Assembly (NCBI RefSeq): GCF_015864945.1
Contig: NZ_JADYWF010000001.1
Location: 434,378-498,377 of the forward strand
Source of the DNA: Salinibacterium sp. NG253
Lineage (GTDB): Bacteria > Actinomycetota > Actinomycetes > Actinomycetales > Microbacteriaceae
Direction: 5' to 3'
Length of the DNA stretch: 64,000 nucleotides
Position 1 is the first letter of the stretch. Every line of letters starts with the position of its first letter. The notes under the pieces are model-generated. The model ran no database searches, had not been told where the DNA came from, and saw only the letters and a program-made list of their open reading frames with translations. A program made the translations under genes and the position numbers. Below, in pieces: positions 36,882 to 44,908 of this stretch.

Positions 36882-37361
36882 ATGACGGCAGGAACCGACC
36901 GCGTCCGCGACGATGCCGAGCGCCGCGGCATCCCGATCGACATCGTCGAGCGCGCACCAGCGACCTCCCTCGAACACGCCGCCGAGCTACTCGGAATCAC
37001 CCCGGCCGAGATCGTGAAGTCACTCGTCGTCAAACGCAGCGACGGCAGCTACCTCTTTGCCCTCGTTCCCGGTGACCGCCAGATTTCGTGGCCCAAGCTG
37101 CGCTCCGTCGTCGGTGTCAATAAATTGCGGATGCCCGAAGCCGCCCTTGCGCTCGAGGCCACCGGATTTGCGCGCGGCACCATCACCCCGCTCGGCAGCA
37201 GCACCGCTTGGCCCGTGTTTGCCGATGAACGCATCGCGGGCAAGCGAGTATCAATGGGCTCGGGAGATCACGGGTATACCACCTGGGTCAATGCGAATGA
37301 TCTCATCACCGGCTTAGAGGCGACCGTCGCCGACATTACAAGCGAAACAGGAACCGACTAA
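36882..37361 (+). CDS. YbaK/EbsC-type aminoacyl-tRNA deacylase
   Basis: A 159-residue trans-editing protein of the YbaK family, which hydrolyses mischarged Cys-tRNA(Pro) or related aminoacyl-tRNAs. The family core is visible: LGITPAEIVKSLVVKRSDG with the conserved Lys, LFALVPGDRQISWPKLR, GFARGTITPLGS and VSMGSGDHGYTTWVNA. A GGGAGG ribosome site precedes ATG 36882. Its TAA overlaps the next ATG by one base (TAATG), so the two genes are coupled. Confidence 0.9.
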   Translation: MTAGTDRVRDDAERRGIPIDIVERAPATSLEHAAELLGITPAEIVKSLVVKRSDGSYLFALVPGDRQISWPKLRSVVGVNKLRMPEAALALEATGFARGTITPLGSSTAWPVFADERIAGKRVSMGSGDHGYTTWVNANDLITGLEATVADITSETGTD

Positions 37362-37801
37362 TGGCCCTTGAGGAACATCCCAACGTCTTTCGTTTCGAAG
37401 CCCGGCTCTGGGTGAGCCCAGCACCGAGAGAAGAAGCCCTCGCACAACTGCGCGCCCAGCGGGCGTGGGACAAAGAGAACGCGAGGCTTCAGCGCTGGTG
37501 GGTTTCCTTCGGCATTGGTGCTGCGGTTGGCGTTGGCGGAATTTTGGCGATCGGAACAGCATCGAACCTCGATCCAACCCTCTACCTGTTGCTGTTACCT
37601 CTCGGCTTTGGCGGCGGCGCCATCCTTGGAGCCCTCATCAACAAGCGCTTCAATGCCCCCGAAGCGCAGCATGCCTCCTTGCCCGCTCGCCCCACCACCG
37701 TGCCGCTCACGCTCATCCCGTCGCGGGTTGCCAAAGCCGCACCAGAATTCGCTTCCGCTGCAGAAATCATCGAATGGTCTCATCGAGGTTTCGTGGGTTA
37801 A
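37361..37801 (+). CDS. Two-helix membrane protein of unknown function
   Basis: A 146-residue protein. A charged N-terminal segment (APREEALAQLRAQRAWDKEN) is followed by two hydrophobic helices (WWVSFGIGAAVGVGGILAIG and LYLLLLPLGFGGGAILGALI) and a soluble C-terminal tail ending FASAAEIIEWSHRGF. No family recognised. Start overlaps the YbaK stop by one base. Confidence 0.7.
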   Translation: MALEEHPNVFRFEARLWVSPAPREEALAQLRAQRAWDKENARLQRWWVSFGIGAAVGVGGILAIGTASNLDPTLYLLLLPLGFGGGAILGALINKRFNAPEAQHASLPARPTTVPLTLIPSRVAKAAPEFASAAEIIEWSHRGFVG

Positions 37802-38090
37802 CGAGCATTTGTTACAAATAGAAGTCGGGAATGTGGCCAGTGTCTTAACTTGCTAGACCACCGTAGATTTCTGGCGCTCACGCACACTAACGTGAGCCTC
37901 TAACCCGCGTTACCCGCACTCCTGAACTTCTCGGAGTCACGACCCACCCTGTCGCGATTCCCGCCTGCACGCACGCCAACGATGCCGCTGTGACCTTCCG
38001 TCGCGCTCATTCCTTCGTGCGCCCGGTACCCTGTCATCGCTCATTCTGGCGTGCTGCGTCGTATTAAGACTTCTCCCGAAAGAAGCACAA
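37802..38090. promoter_or_regulatory. Control region upstream of the GT2-HlyD-GH81 operon
   Basis: 289 bases without a gene. It contains two clear inverted repeats: ATTTGT-T-ACAAAT at 37807-37819 and GCTCACG-N8-CGTGAGC at 37876-37897. Either could be an operator for the glucan operon that starts at 38091, or the first could belong to the end of the previous transcript. GAAAGAAG in front of ATG 38091 is a plausible ribosome site. No convincing -35/-10 pair was identified. Confidence 0.45.
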
Positions 38091-39761
38091 ATGACGACCC
38101 TAGCTACCCGCTTTGCCGCACCCCCAAGCGACCTCCCACCCGCGCTGCCCGCGCCCCGCGTCGCTGAGCCAGTGAAGGCCGAATCACCATCGTTGGTGAT
38201 TCTGGTGCTCATCGCGACCCTGGGCATCATCGCGTATGCCGGGTTCTTGTTGAACCCGGCGAGCCGCGGTGACTGGTTGCCGTATACGCTCGTCATCCTC
38301 GCCGAGACAGTCCTGATCAGTCAGGCACTGCTGTCAATGTGGACAATCCTCTCCGCGTCGCAAGATCCCCGTGACTTCGCGTTTCACGACGCCAAAGGCA
38401 AACTTTTTCGCGAACGCGACATTCTGCGCGACGGACTGACCTCAACGCCCTCGCGCTGGACGATGTACTTGCACAGCACCGAAGCCACCGTCGACGTCTT
38501 CATCACGACGTACGGCGAACCGGTGAGCGTCATCCGCGAGACCGTTACTGCGGCGATGCGGATGCGCGGCTCCCACCTCACGTGGGTGCTCGACGACGGT
38601 CACTCCGACGAGGTGCGCGCGCTCGCCCACGAGCTCGGAGCCCGCTACGTGCGTCGGCTGAGCTCTGGCGGCGCCAAGGCCGGCAACGTGAATCATGCAC
38701 TCAGCCTCGCCAAGGGTCGCTTCTTCGCCATCTTTGACGCCGACTTCGTGCCCTCCCCCGAATTTCTCGTTGAAACGGTGCCGTTTTTCTCTCGCGACGA
38801 GGTTGCCTTCGTGCAAACGCCGCAAATGTACGGCAACCTGCACAACGTGATCTCACGGGGCGCTGGCTATATGCAGTCCGTGTTCTATCGCTTCATTCAG
38901 CCAGGCCGAAACCGCTTCAATGCCGCGTTCTGTGTTGGCACCAACGTGATCTTCCGTCGATCCGCCATCGACGATGTCGGTGGCATGTACACCGATTCCA
39001 AGTCAGAGGATGTGTGGACCTCGCTAATGCTCCACGAGCGCGGCTGGCACACGATCTACATCCCGAACGCTCTCGCCGTCGGCCACGCGCCTGACACCGT
39101 CGAGTCCTACACGAAACAGCAATTGCGCTGGGCGACCGGCGGCTTTGAGATTCTGTTCAAACACAACCCGCTCACCCACAAGCGCAAACTCACGCTCGAC
39201 CAGCGACTCCAGTACTTGGTCACTGCCTCGTTTTACCTCACGGGCATCTCACCACTACTCCTGATGATGGTTCCCGCGCTCGAGATCTATTTCGACCTGC
39301 GCCCCATGAACCTCTCGACCACGGTCGTGACCTGGATGCTCTACTACGCCGGTTTCTACGTCATCCAGATCGTGCTCGCGTTTTACACGATGGGCTCATT
39401 TCGCTGGGAGACCCTCATGTTGGCAACCGTGTCAGCGCCTATCTACCTCGCGGCTCTCATCAACGTGCTCACCGGCAAGGAGCAGTCGTGGAGCGCAACC
39501 GGCGACCGCACGAAGGTCTCATCACCGTTCAACTTCATGATTCCTCAAGTGCTGTTCTTCGTTTTCCTGCTACTGACTTCCGTCGTGGCCGTCTTTCGCG
39601 ACATCGACAACGAAGTGCTCACCCTCGCCACGGCGTGGAACGTCACCAACACGTTCATCATGGGCAGTTTCGTTGTAGCCGCAGCGCGAGAGCATGTCTC
39701 GCTCGGCCGCGCCCACCGCCTTGCCACCCGCGCACTCTCCGCGAAGGGAGCCTCAGCATGA
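38091..39761 (+). CDS. BcsA/CrdS-like processive beta-glycan synthase (GT2)
   Basis: Membrane polysaccharide synthase, 556 residues, first gene of a three-gene operon. Two N-terminal helices (residues 33-55 and 64-86) precede the GT-A domain with all processive-synthase motifs: Asp168-Asp169-Gly, FDADF (Asp216, Asp218), the catalytic-base SED (Asp307) and QQLRW at 343-347. A C-terminal membrane block follows with KEQSWSATGDRTKVSSPFN, in the position of the gating loop. There is no PilZ domain, so c-di-GMP control through the synthase itself is not expected. Cellulose, curdlan and mixed-linkage glucan synthases share this architecture; the GH81 gene in the operon favours a beta-1,3-containing product (inference). 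Confidence 0.88.
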   Translation: MTTLATRFAAPPSDLPPALPAPRVAEPVKAESPSLVILVLIATLGIIAYAGFLLNPASRGDWLPYTLVILAETVLISQALLSMWTILSASQDPRDFAFHDAKGKLFRERDILRDGLTSTPSRWTMYLHSTEATVDVFITTYGEPVSVIRETVTAAMRMRGSHLTWVLDDGHSDEVRALAHELGARYVRRLSSGGAKAGNVNHALSLAKGRFFAIFDADFVPSPEFLVETVPFFSRDEVAFVQTPQMYGNLHNVISRGAGYMQSVFYRFIQPGRNRFNAAFCVGTNVIFRRSAIDDVGGMYTDSKSEDVWTSLMLHERGWHTIYIPNALAVGHAPDTVESYTKQQLRWATGGFEILFKHNPLTHKRKLTLDQRLQYLVTASFYLTGISPLLLMMVPALEIYFDLRPMNLSTTVVTWMLYYAGFYVIQIVLAFYTMGSFRWETLMLATVSAPIYLAALINVLTGKEQSWSATGDRTKVSSPFNFMIPQVLFFVFLLLTSVVAVFRDIDNEVLTLATAWNVTNTFIMGSFVVAAAREHVSLGRAHRLATRALSAKGASA

Positions 39762-40492
39762 CCTGGCGCAGCAACCTCAAACTCGTCTTCGGCCTTATTG
39801 CAGTGCTCGCCCTCGTGCTGGTGTTGACGGTCATCTTCTCTCAACGACAAGCCCAGGTCGTGAGCGTTTCAGCCTCGATCGAGGCGGAACGTTATCCCGT
39901 CGGCATTGACTATGGCGGAACGCTCGTCGAGAGCTTTGTCACCGAGACCGATCAACGCGTCAACGAAGGCGACGTTCTGTTCACCCTGCAGAGCCCCTCG
40001 TTGCAGGCGGATCTCGCAAAAGGACTACTCAAACCCGAAACCGTCGCCTACACCGTGACCGAAGATGGCGAGATCACCCTCACCGCTGCAGTCTCCGGAA
40101 CCGTGCGCGATGTGACGACCAAGCCAGGTTCTTTCGTGCAAGCCGGGGAAGTTCTCGCCACGATCGAAAAAGCAGGATCACTCTGCGTCGTTGCTCAATA
40201 CGAACTCACCGGACGCGACTACTCCCGTATTGGCGAACACGCTCCCGTCGATCTGCTTCTCCCCAATGGAGCAAGCATCGCCGGAACCGTGTCCACAATT
40301 GATGTCCAGACGGTGAACGGACAGGCCGAAACGACAATTCGCGTTGAGAGCGATGCCCTTGCCGACGGCGCCTACAACGGGCTCGTCGAGCCAGGCACCC
40401 CCGTGAGCGCGACGCTGCAGCTGCGCGACGATGGCATGCTGGCGGGCGCTATCGATGGTGTCTCTGACTTCCTCCGCAAGATCGGCATGTAG
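39758..40492 (+). CDS. HlyD-like membrane-fusion protein of the glycan synthase operon
   Basis: A 244-residue protein with one N-terminal membrane helix (about residues 8-27) and an extracytoplasmic domain of the biotinyl-lipoyl/HlyD type: the half-motif GGTLVESFVTETDQRVNEGD and the second half AAVSGTVRDVTTKPGSFVQA, then a beta-barrel part with VDLLLPNGASIAGTV. The coiled hairpin of typical efflux adaptors is almost absent. Its ATG overlaps the synthase TGA (ATGA), so it is translationally coupled. BgsB, the partner of the mixed-linkage glucan synthase BgsA in Sinorhizobium, is also a membrane-fusion-like protein, a useful parallel. It probably guides the nascent glycan out of the membrane (inference). 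Confidence 0.82.
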   Translation: MTWRSNLKLVFGLIAVLALVLVLTVIFSQRQAQVVSVSASIEAERYPVGIDYGGTLVESFVTETDQRVNEGDVLFTLQSPSLQADLAKGLLKPETVAYTVTEDGEITLTAAVSGTVRDVTTKPGSFVQAGEVLATIEKAGSLCVVAQYELTGRDYSRIGEHAPVDLLLPNGASIAGTVSTIDVQTVNGQAETTIRVESDALADGAYNGLVEPGTPVSATLQLRDDGMLAGAIDGVSDFLRKIGM

Positions 40493-40496
40493 CCGA

Positions 40497-42518
40497 GTGG
40501 CTCGGGACGTCCGGCTTTTCTTCGTGATGACGGTGGCGGCAGTGTTAACGGCGCTGACCGGATGCACGGCCGCGACGCCTGCGCCATCAGCACCCGAGTC
40601 GAGTACCGACACAATTTTTTCCGACAGCACCGTCGGCCCACTAATCGAAGCCCTCCCCACGCGTTCAGTTGCCACGCTCGGAAGCACACGACTCGCAGAC
40701 GGACTCATCCCGCCCACCAACCGCTGGTTCTCCGGGCTCGTCTTCGGAGAAGACTCGTTGCCCGTCTTCCCGCTTCCACTCTCGTTTCAGCTAACCGAGG
40801 GTGGATTCGCGTTGGGCGTTCCCGCTGTGGTCAGCGCAGAGAATGTCATCGCCGGCAGCTTTACTCCGGCAGTGTCCGCCGACATCGGCGCTGACGACTA
40901 CGTCGTGAGCGCGTACGACGAAGCGTCCGTCACCATCTCGCAGACGGCAGGCGGGAATGAAATCGGCACGACCGTGATCGCTGAAGGCTCTCCCTTTGTC
41001 AGCTTCACGGCATCCGAAGCAGTCACGGTGACGCTCGGCCAGCCGCTGCGCGACGACGACGGCGCCTGGACAGCGGAGGTCAACGGCACACAGTACGGGC
41101 TCGTCAGCGACGGCGAGATGAATGCGGCGGGCAGCGAGTTGACTCTGGCCGCCGGCGACGCAGCAACGTGGTTCGCGGTGTCTGATGGCGGTGTTGTGGC
41201 CGACTTCATCCAGGCTGCGACACCCATCGTGAGCACGAGCATCCAGTACACGGTAGATGCTGCCGTGGCCTCGACCAGCATCCGCTACGAGACACGGGAT
41301 TCCTCCCCCACGATCGTGGCCGCCATGCCCCATCAGCAGGCCGGGCTCGACTCGTCAGTCTCCTGCGATGCTGGATCCTGGCCGAGCATTTATGGCGAAC
41401 TCGTCGCGTGCATGGCGACCGAACTCACCTGGACAGTCCCCACTATCGAGCCGGCTGGTGCCCTCGACCTCGCCAATCTCACAGAAGAGCACCGCGAAAG
41501 ACTGCGGCAACAGCTGAACGTAGATGTTGCATCAACAGTGCCCGCGCCAGCAGACACCTATTACGGCAGCAAATGGCTCTACCGCCTGACCAACATGCTC
41601 GAAGTAGCCCGCCAGATCGGCGCGGATGACATTGCCGCCACCATCACGGAACAGCTTGTCAGCGCCCTGGATACCTGGACCGACCCCGAAGGCTGTGACG
41701 AGCGAACCGAACGATGCTTCGTTTACGACGATCAGGCTCGCGGGCTCGTCGGCCTCGCGGCATCCTTCGGCTCTGACCAGTTCAACGACCACCACTTTCA
41801 CTACGGCTACTTTCTCTACACCGCCGGAGTTCTCGCCGCCGCCGACCCCGCCCTCGTCGAGAAGTGGGCCCCCGTCATGAATCTGCTCGCTGCCGACATT
41901 GCGGCCCAAGGCGAGAACAGCTACTTTCCTGAGCGCCGGGTTTTTGACGCCTACACCGGCCACTCGTGGGCCAGCGGAACGTCACCATTTGCGGATGGAA
42001 ACAACCAAGAATCGAGTTCCGAAGCGGTCACCGCCTGGAACGGCCTTGCCCTATGGGCTGCTGCCAGCGACCAAGCCGCGCTCGCTACCGAGGCCCGCTG
42101 GATGCTGTCAGCCGAAGCCCACTCGGCAAACGCGTACTGGACGAACTTCGATCGCACCGAAGCCGTATACGACGGCTTCGACCACACCGTGGCTGCCCTC
42201 AACTGGGGCGGCAAACGGGACTACGCCACATGGTTCAGCGCCGAGCCGAGCGCAATGCTCGGCATCCTTGTGCTTCCGATGAGCCCCGTCTCGGGGTACC
42301 TTGCCGCCGACCCCGATCGGATCCGTGCCAACATCGCCGAAGCTGCGCCCGATGGGTCAGACGTGCTCTTCGGCGACTACCTGCTCATGTACTCAGCATT
42401 GGCCGGAAAAGCGGATGCTGCAGCAGCGCTCGAAGAGAGCGACAACCTCAACGAAGATCGCATCGATGACGGCAATAGCCGCACATACTTGCTCGCCACG
42501 ATCATGAGCGCGCTCTAG
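40497..42518 (+). CDS. GH81 endo-beta-1,3-glucanase lipoprotein
   Basis: Secreted, lipid-anchored hydrolase of 673 residues. GTG 40497, 4 bases after the HlyD-like stop, gives a signal peptide (MARDVRLFF...) with lipobox LTGC at Cys23. The GH81 domain fills the rest: PPTNRWFSGLVFG at its start, the catalytic Asp431 in FNDHHFHYGYF, GHSWASG, and the Glu505/Glu509 pair in NNQESSSEA, then GFDHTVAALNWGGKRDYATW. Full-length and apparently active. In cellulose operons the equivalent place is held by the cellulase BcsZ, so this enzyme may trim or release a beta-1,3-glucan made by the upstream synthase. Alternatively it digests external glucan such as fungal or algal wall. Confidence 0.92.
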   Translation: MARDVRLFFVMTVAAVLTALTGCTAATPAPSAPESSTDTIFSDSTVGPLIEALPTRSVATLGSTRLADGLIPPTNRWFSGLVFGEDSLPVFPLPLSFQLTEGGFALGVPAVVSAENVIAGSFTPAVSADIGADDYVVSAYDEASVTISQTAGGNEIGTTVIAEGSPFVSFTASEAVTVTLGQPLRDDDGAWTAEVNGTQYGLVSDGEMNAAGSELTLAAGDAATWFAVSDGGVVADFIQAATPIVSTSIQYTVDAAVASTSIRYETRDSSPTIVAAMPHQQAGLDSSVSCDAGSWPSIYGELVACMATELTWTVPTIEPAGALDLANLTEEHRERLRQQLNVDVASTVPAPADTYYGSKWLYRLTNMLEVARQIGADDIAATITEQLVSALDTWTDPEGCDERTERCFVYDDQARGLVGLAASFGSDQFNDHHFHYGYFLYTAGVLAAADPALVEKWAPVMNLLAADIAAQGENSYFPERRVFDAYTGHSWASGTSPFADGNNQESSSEAVTAWNGLALWAAASDQAALATEARWMLSAEAHSANAYWTNFDRTEAVYDGFDHTVAALNWGGKRDYATWFSAEPSAMLGILVLPMSPVSGYLAADPDRIRANIAEAAPDGSDVLFGDYLLMYSALAGKADAAAALEESDNLNEDRIDDGNSRTYLLATIMSAL

Positions 42519-42583
42519 AGGAGCGAACTCAGAGACAGCGCCGTCGGCGGGTAACGCGGCACTGGAAGTTGGTGAAAAACCTC

Positions 42584-42739
42584 TTAAACGAGGCCTTCGT
42601 CGATCTGGCGGTTAACGAGGGCTTGCGAGCGGTGATCATCGACGGCAATGCCACAAGCATCGCCCTCACACGCTACTGCGTTCGGGTCGCCGAGCTGCTG
42701 GAGGGCGAAGGTCGGGATTGGCTTCGTTGCGGCATCCAT
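42584..42739 (-). CDS. 51-residue two-cysteine protein behind the FrnE-like gene
   Basis: A short frame starting ATG 42739, 3 bases after the TAA of the DsbA-type gene, and ending TAA 42584. The product has a proline/hydrophobic start (TKPIPTFALQQLGDPNAV), a Cys24-x4-Cys29 pair in ACEGDACGI and a polar tail VNRQIDEGL. The composition, the coupling to the upstream stop and the opposite strand to the convergent GH81 gene support a real gene. Similar small proteins with GDPNAV-CEGD next to DsbA-type genes in other actinobacteria are known to me only from memory. A substrate or partner role for the oxidoreductase is inferred from the cysteines. Confidence 0.65.
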   Translation of the reverse strand: MDAATKPIPTFALQQLGDPNAVACEGDACGIAVDDHRSQALVNRQIDEGLV

Positions 42740-42742
42740 GGG

Positions 42743-43411
42743 TTAGACGTCTCTTTCGGTAAGTACTTGTGTGAGTACGTTAGCGAACGTTTCACTTTCT
42801 TGCGCGCCCGAAACCCCATACTTGCCATCAATCACGAAGAATGGCACCCCCTGGATGCCGTATTGCATGGCCTGTTCCATGTCAGCCTTCACGGCGGGGA
42901 GGTACTCGCTCGACTCAAGAACGCGCACCACTTCGGCGCGGTCGAAGCCAATGGAGGCCGCGATATCAGCGAGGTCTTCGATGCGGCCGACGTGCTCGGT
43001 CTTGATGAAATAGGCGTCAAGTAGACGCTCTTTCATCTCAAGTTGGCGACCGTGAGCCTTCGCAAAATGCAGAAGCTCGTGCGCCTTCACCGTGTTTGTT
43101 TGGTGAATGTGTTCGTAGTCATAATCGAGCCCAACGCTCGAGGCGATGTCGGTGACGCGCGTGAGCATTTCCTCGACCTGCGGCATCGGGAGTCCTTTGC
43201 GCTCGCTCAAGAATTGGATGGGGGTGCCCTCATACTCGACCGGGGTATCGGGAGCTAATTCGAACGAGTGGTACACGATCTCGACGGGGATGCCCGACGT
43301 TTCTACCGCAGCTTCAAAGCGTCGCTTTCCGATGTAGCACCAGGGGCACTGCACATCAGACCAGATGTCGACTTGTACGGGTTCGGTGGTGGTTACTGCT
43401 GCATTATTCAC
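42743..43411 (-). CDS. DsbA-family oxidoreductase (FrnE-like)
   Basis: A 222-residue thioredoxin-fold protein without signal peptide, so cytoplasmic. The active site is SDVQCPWCYIGK with Cys22 and Cys25, followed by the helical insert with LPMPQVEEMLTRV and HQTNTVKAHELLHFAKAHG, and the cis-Pro region GIQGVPFFVIDGKYGVSGAQ, all as in FrnE/DSBA proteins. Members act in polyketide isomerisation, oxidative stress or disulfide chemistry; the role here is open. It starts at GTG 43411 and is followed by the 51-residue two-cysteine gene. Confidence 0.9.
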   Translation of the reverse strand: MNNAAVTTTEPVQVDIWSDVQCPWCYIGKRRFEAAVETSGIPVEIVYHSFELAPDTPVEYEGTPIQFLSERKGLPMPQVEEMLTRVTDIASSVGLDYDYEHIHQTNTVKAHELLHFAKAHGRQLEMKERLLDAYFIKTEHVGRIEDLADIAASIGFDRAEVVRVLESSEYLPAVKADMEQAMQYGIQGVPFFVIDGKYGVSGAQESETFANVLTQVLTERDV

Positions 43412-43461
43412 CTCAGGGTCAACGCGCGCAGGCTGTGGGTATTCCCAACCCCGCGTTTTCT

Positions 43462-43553
43462 CGGAAATTCAGGAGATCCGCGAGTTGCGTGTCGGTAGCG
43501 CGCGCGATTTCGGGCCTGCTCTCTCGGAAATTGCGAAATCTCCTGAATTTCCG
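43462..43553. repeat. Inverted-repeat element, copy A (92 bp)
   Basis: Perfect 16-base terminal inverted repeat CGGAAATTCAGGAGAT (43462-43477) and ATCTCCTGAATTTCCG (43538-43553) around a 60-base core. A nested CGGAAATT at 43525-43532 repeats the start of the left arm. The element covers the 3' end of the AbiEi/DUF559 gene and supplies its last roughly 29 codons and the stop. Two more copies lie at 44513 and 56779. Confidence 0.8.
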
Positions 43554-44416
43554 AAGGCAAGTCGTCGATGTAGAGCAAGAGCAGCGTCGAGGCCACATAA
43601 GAAGAGATCCCACTGCGTGAAAACCATCTTGGCGCTCACACTCATCGCGTGAAAACCCGCGATCGTGATCTCGATTGCCTTGAGATGATCTTCTTCGAAG
43701 GTGTGAGCGTGAAATTGCTTTCCGTTGATCTCAACACCAATCGTGCCATTCACGACTAGGTCAATTCTTTTGGCGCCTACGACAACCTGAATATCGACAC
43801 GATGACCCCGCCATCTCAGCCGAGTGCGCGCAAGGCTCTCCGGGAGGCTCTCACACCGGCCGTCGACCCAGGAACGGATGAAGCGTTTGTGTTGCGGCAC
43901 AGCGAGAATCAGCTGTTCGAAGTTGAACGCGTCAATCCTGCCGGTGTGCAACGCCCAATCAATGGCAGCCACCGCTGTTTCGAGTTCTTCGTCAACGACA
44001 ACGCGCCTGAGCGCCTCCACAATGCTCACGTGCCAGTTCGTTCCCTGCTCGGTGACCGCGACAGGATCCCAGTGCAGCCGGACACCGCGCCGCGTGCCGA
44101 GAGGACGCCGTCGATTCCATTGACTCCGGAGCCGCGCAGCGTTTCGCGGCACGGATACCTGCAAAGGATGGTCCTGGAGCACCCATCCGCCCCAGTCCGC
44201 AATCGCCGAGATGCCAGTGAGACGCCCGCCAACGCGAACGGCCCTCACGCGCGGCTCTGACTCTTCGACCGTCGTGTACCAGCCTTGGCGCGCCCGGATA
44301 ACTTCGCCTTGTCTCACAGCGCGAGTGAGGTCGAAGTCCTGAGCCCCACGCGCGACAAGCTGACGTTTCTGCGCAAGCCCACCGAGCTCATCCACTAGTT
44401 CGTGCACATCCACCAT
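43469..44416 (-). CDS. AbiEi-like N-terminal / DUF559 nuclease-like protein
   Basis: A 315-residue protein from ATG 44416. The N-terminal 70 residues (LAQKRQLVARGAQDFDLTRA, IRARQGWYT) are the helical AbiEi antitoxin-type DNA-binding domain. The C-terminal region resembles DUF559/Vsr-like endonucleases: RIDLVVNGTIGVEINGKQFH, then a DHLKAIEITIAGFHAMSVSA segment, with the Asp and Glu-x-Asn expected for a PD-(D/E)xK-type fold. Such genes are frequent and variable in Microbacteriaceae. The last roughly 29 residues (from FGNSGDFAISERAG) are encoded by inverted-repeat element copy A, so the natural end was probably near LALHRRLA. Copy B lies 97 bases upstream of the start. Function unknown; defence or addiction module is conjecture. 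Confidence 0.75.
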   Translation of the reverse strand: MVDVHELVDELGGLAQKRQLVARGAQDFDLTRAVRQGEVIRARQGWYTTVEESEPRVRAVRVGGRLTGISAIADWGGWVLQDHPLQVSVPRNAARLRSQWNRRRPLGTRRGVRLHWDPVAVTEQGTNWHVSIVEALRRVVVDEELETAVAAIDWALHTGRIDAFNFEQLILAVPQHKRFIRSWVDGRCESLPESLARTRLRWRGHRVDIQVVVGAKRIDLVVNGTIGVEINGKQFHAHTFEEDHLKAIEITIAGFHAMSVSAKMVFTQWDLFLCGLDAALALHRRLAFGNSGDFAISERAGPKSRALPTRNSRIS

Positions 44417-44512
44417 GGCGCCAGCATCGTCGGAACCACCGGAGCTAGGGCGAAGCACTCGCTTACGGTGGACTCGCTCGCCACGAGTGGGCTGTTGATG
44501 AGCCGCGCGCCA

Positions 44513-44615
44513 CGGAAATTCAGGAGAATGCGCCACGCGCGGTTCAAGCAGTACGGTGCGAGGCGATTCGTCGGCAACGAGCACCGCGCGCTGACTCATA
44601 TCTCCTGAATTTCCG
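44513..44615. repeat. Inverted-repeat element, copy B (103 bp)
   Basis: Perfect 15-base terminal inverted repeat CGGAAATTCAGGAGA (44513-44527) and TCTCCTGAATTTCCG (44601-44615) around a 73-base core. It lies 97 bases upstream of the AbiEi/DUF559 start codon. The core differs from copies A and C except for a GGCAACGA motif near 44571 that recurs in copy C. Confidence 0.8.
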
Positions 44616-44815
44616 AAGTGCGCGCGGCGAAACCCCGAGTTGGGGGCCAGTGGCTCGGCACGATGCGCGGGCCTCGGCGCAATGCGGGTGGTGAGCCGCA
44701 ATACCGGTACCTCTACTGGGCGCCGGAGGGGCGAGGGCGGCAGCGGTAGCCGGCAGCCGGAGGCGGCGAGGGCGGGAGCGGCGGCCAGCGGCGGCCTTCT
44801 GGCTTGAGCATAGAA
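44616..44815. other. Gene-free GC-rich, low-complexity spacer
   Basis: About 200 bases between element B and the glyQS terminator with no supported gene; together with the upstream side the gene-free stretch is 44417-44908. The part 44719-44801 is a purine-rich, GC-only run of GGCGG/GAGGGC units. GGTAGCCGGCAGCCGG at 44745-44760 is the reverse complement of the GGCTACC/GGCTGCC tandem repeats beside element C at 56707-56762. Confidence 0.55.
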
Positions 44816-44846
44816 AAGCGGCCTCGGAACATGTCCGGGGCCGCTT
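44816..44846 (-). terminator. Rho-independent terminator of glyQS
   Basis: A 12-base stem AAGCGGCCTCGG (44816-44827) with CCGGGGCCGCTT (44835-44846), one G-T pair and a 7-base loop. On the minus strand it is followed by TTCTATG, giving TTTTC after the GC stem. It lies 62 bases past the glyQS stop. Confidence 0.75.
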
Positions 44847-44908
44847 CTGTCGCAGTGCGATTACCGTGCGGCAATCACCCAACGAGGGGATCTAGCGAGT
44901 TGCGTTGG

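Noticed and set aside
42569-43024. A 151-codon plus-strand frame after the GH81 gene
   Set aside because: Overlaps the clear FrnE-like gene and the 51-residue gene on the other strand; its translation matches nothing.
44417-44701. N-terminal extension of the AbiEi/DUF559 gene through element B
   Set aside because: The frame is open, but the added residues come from the repeat element and a low-complexity spacer, while the AbiEi domain begins right at ATG 44416.
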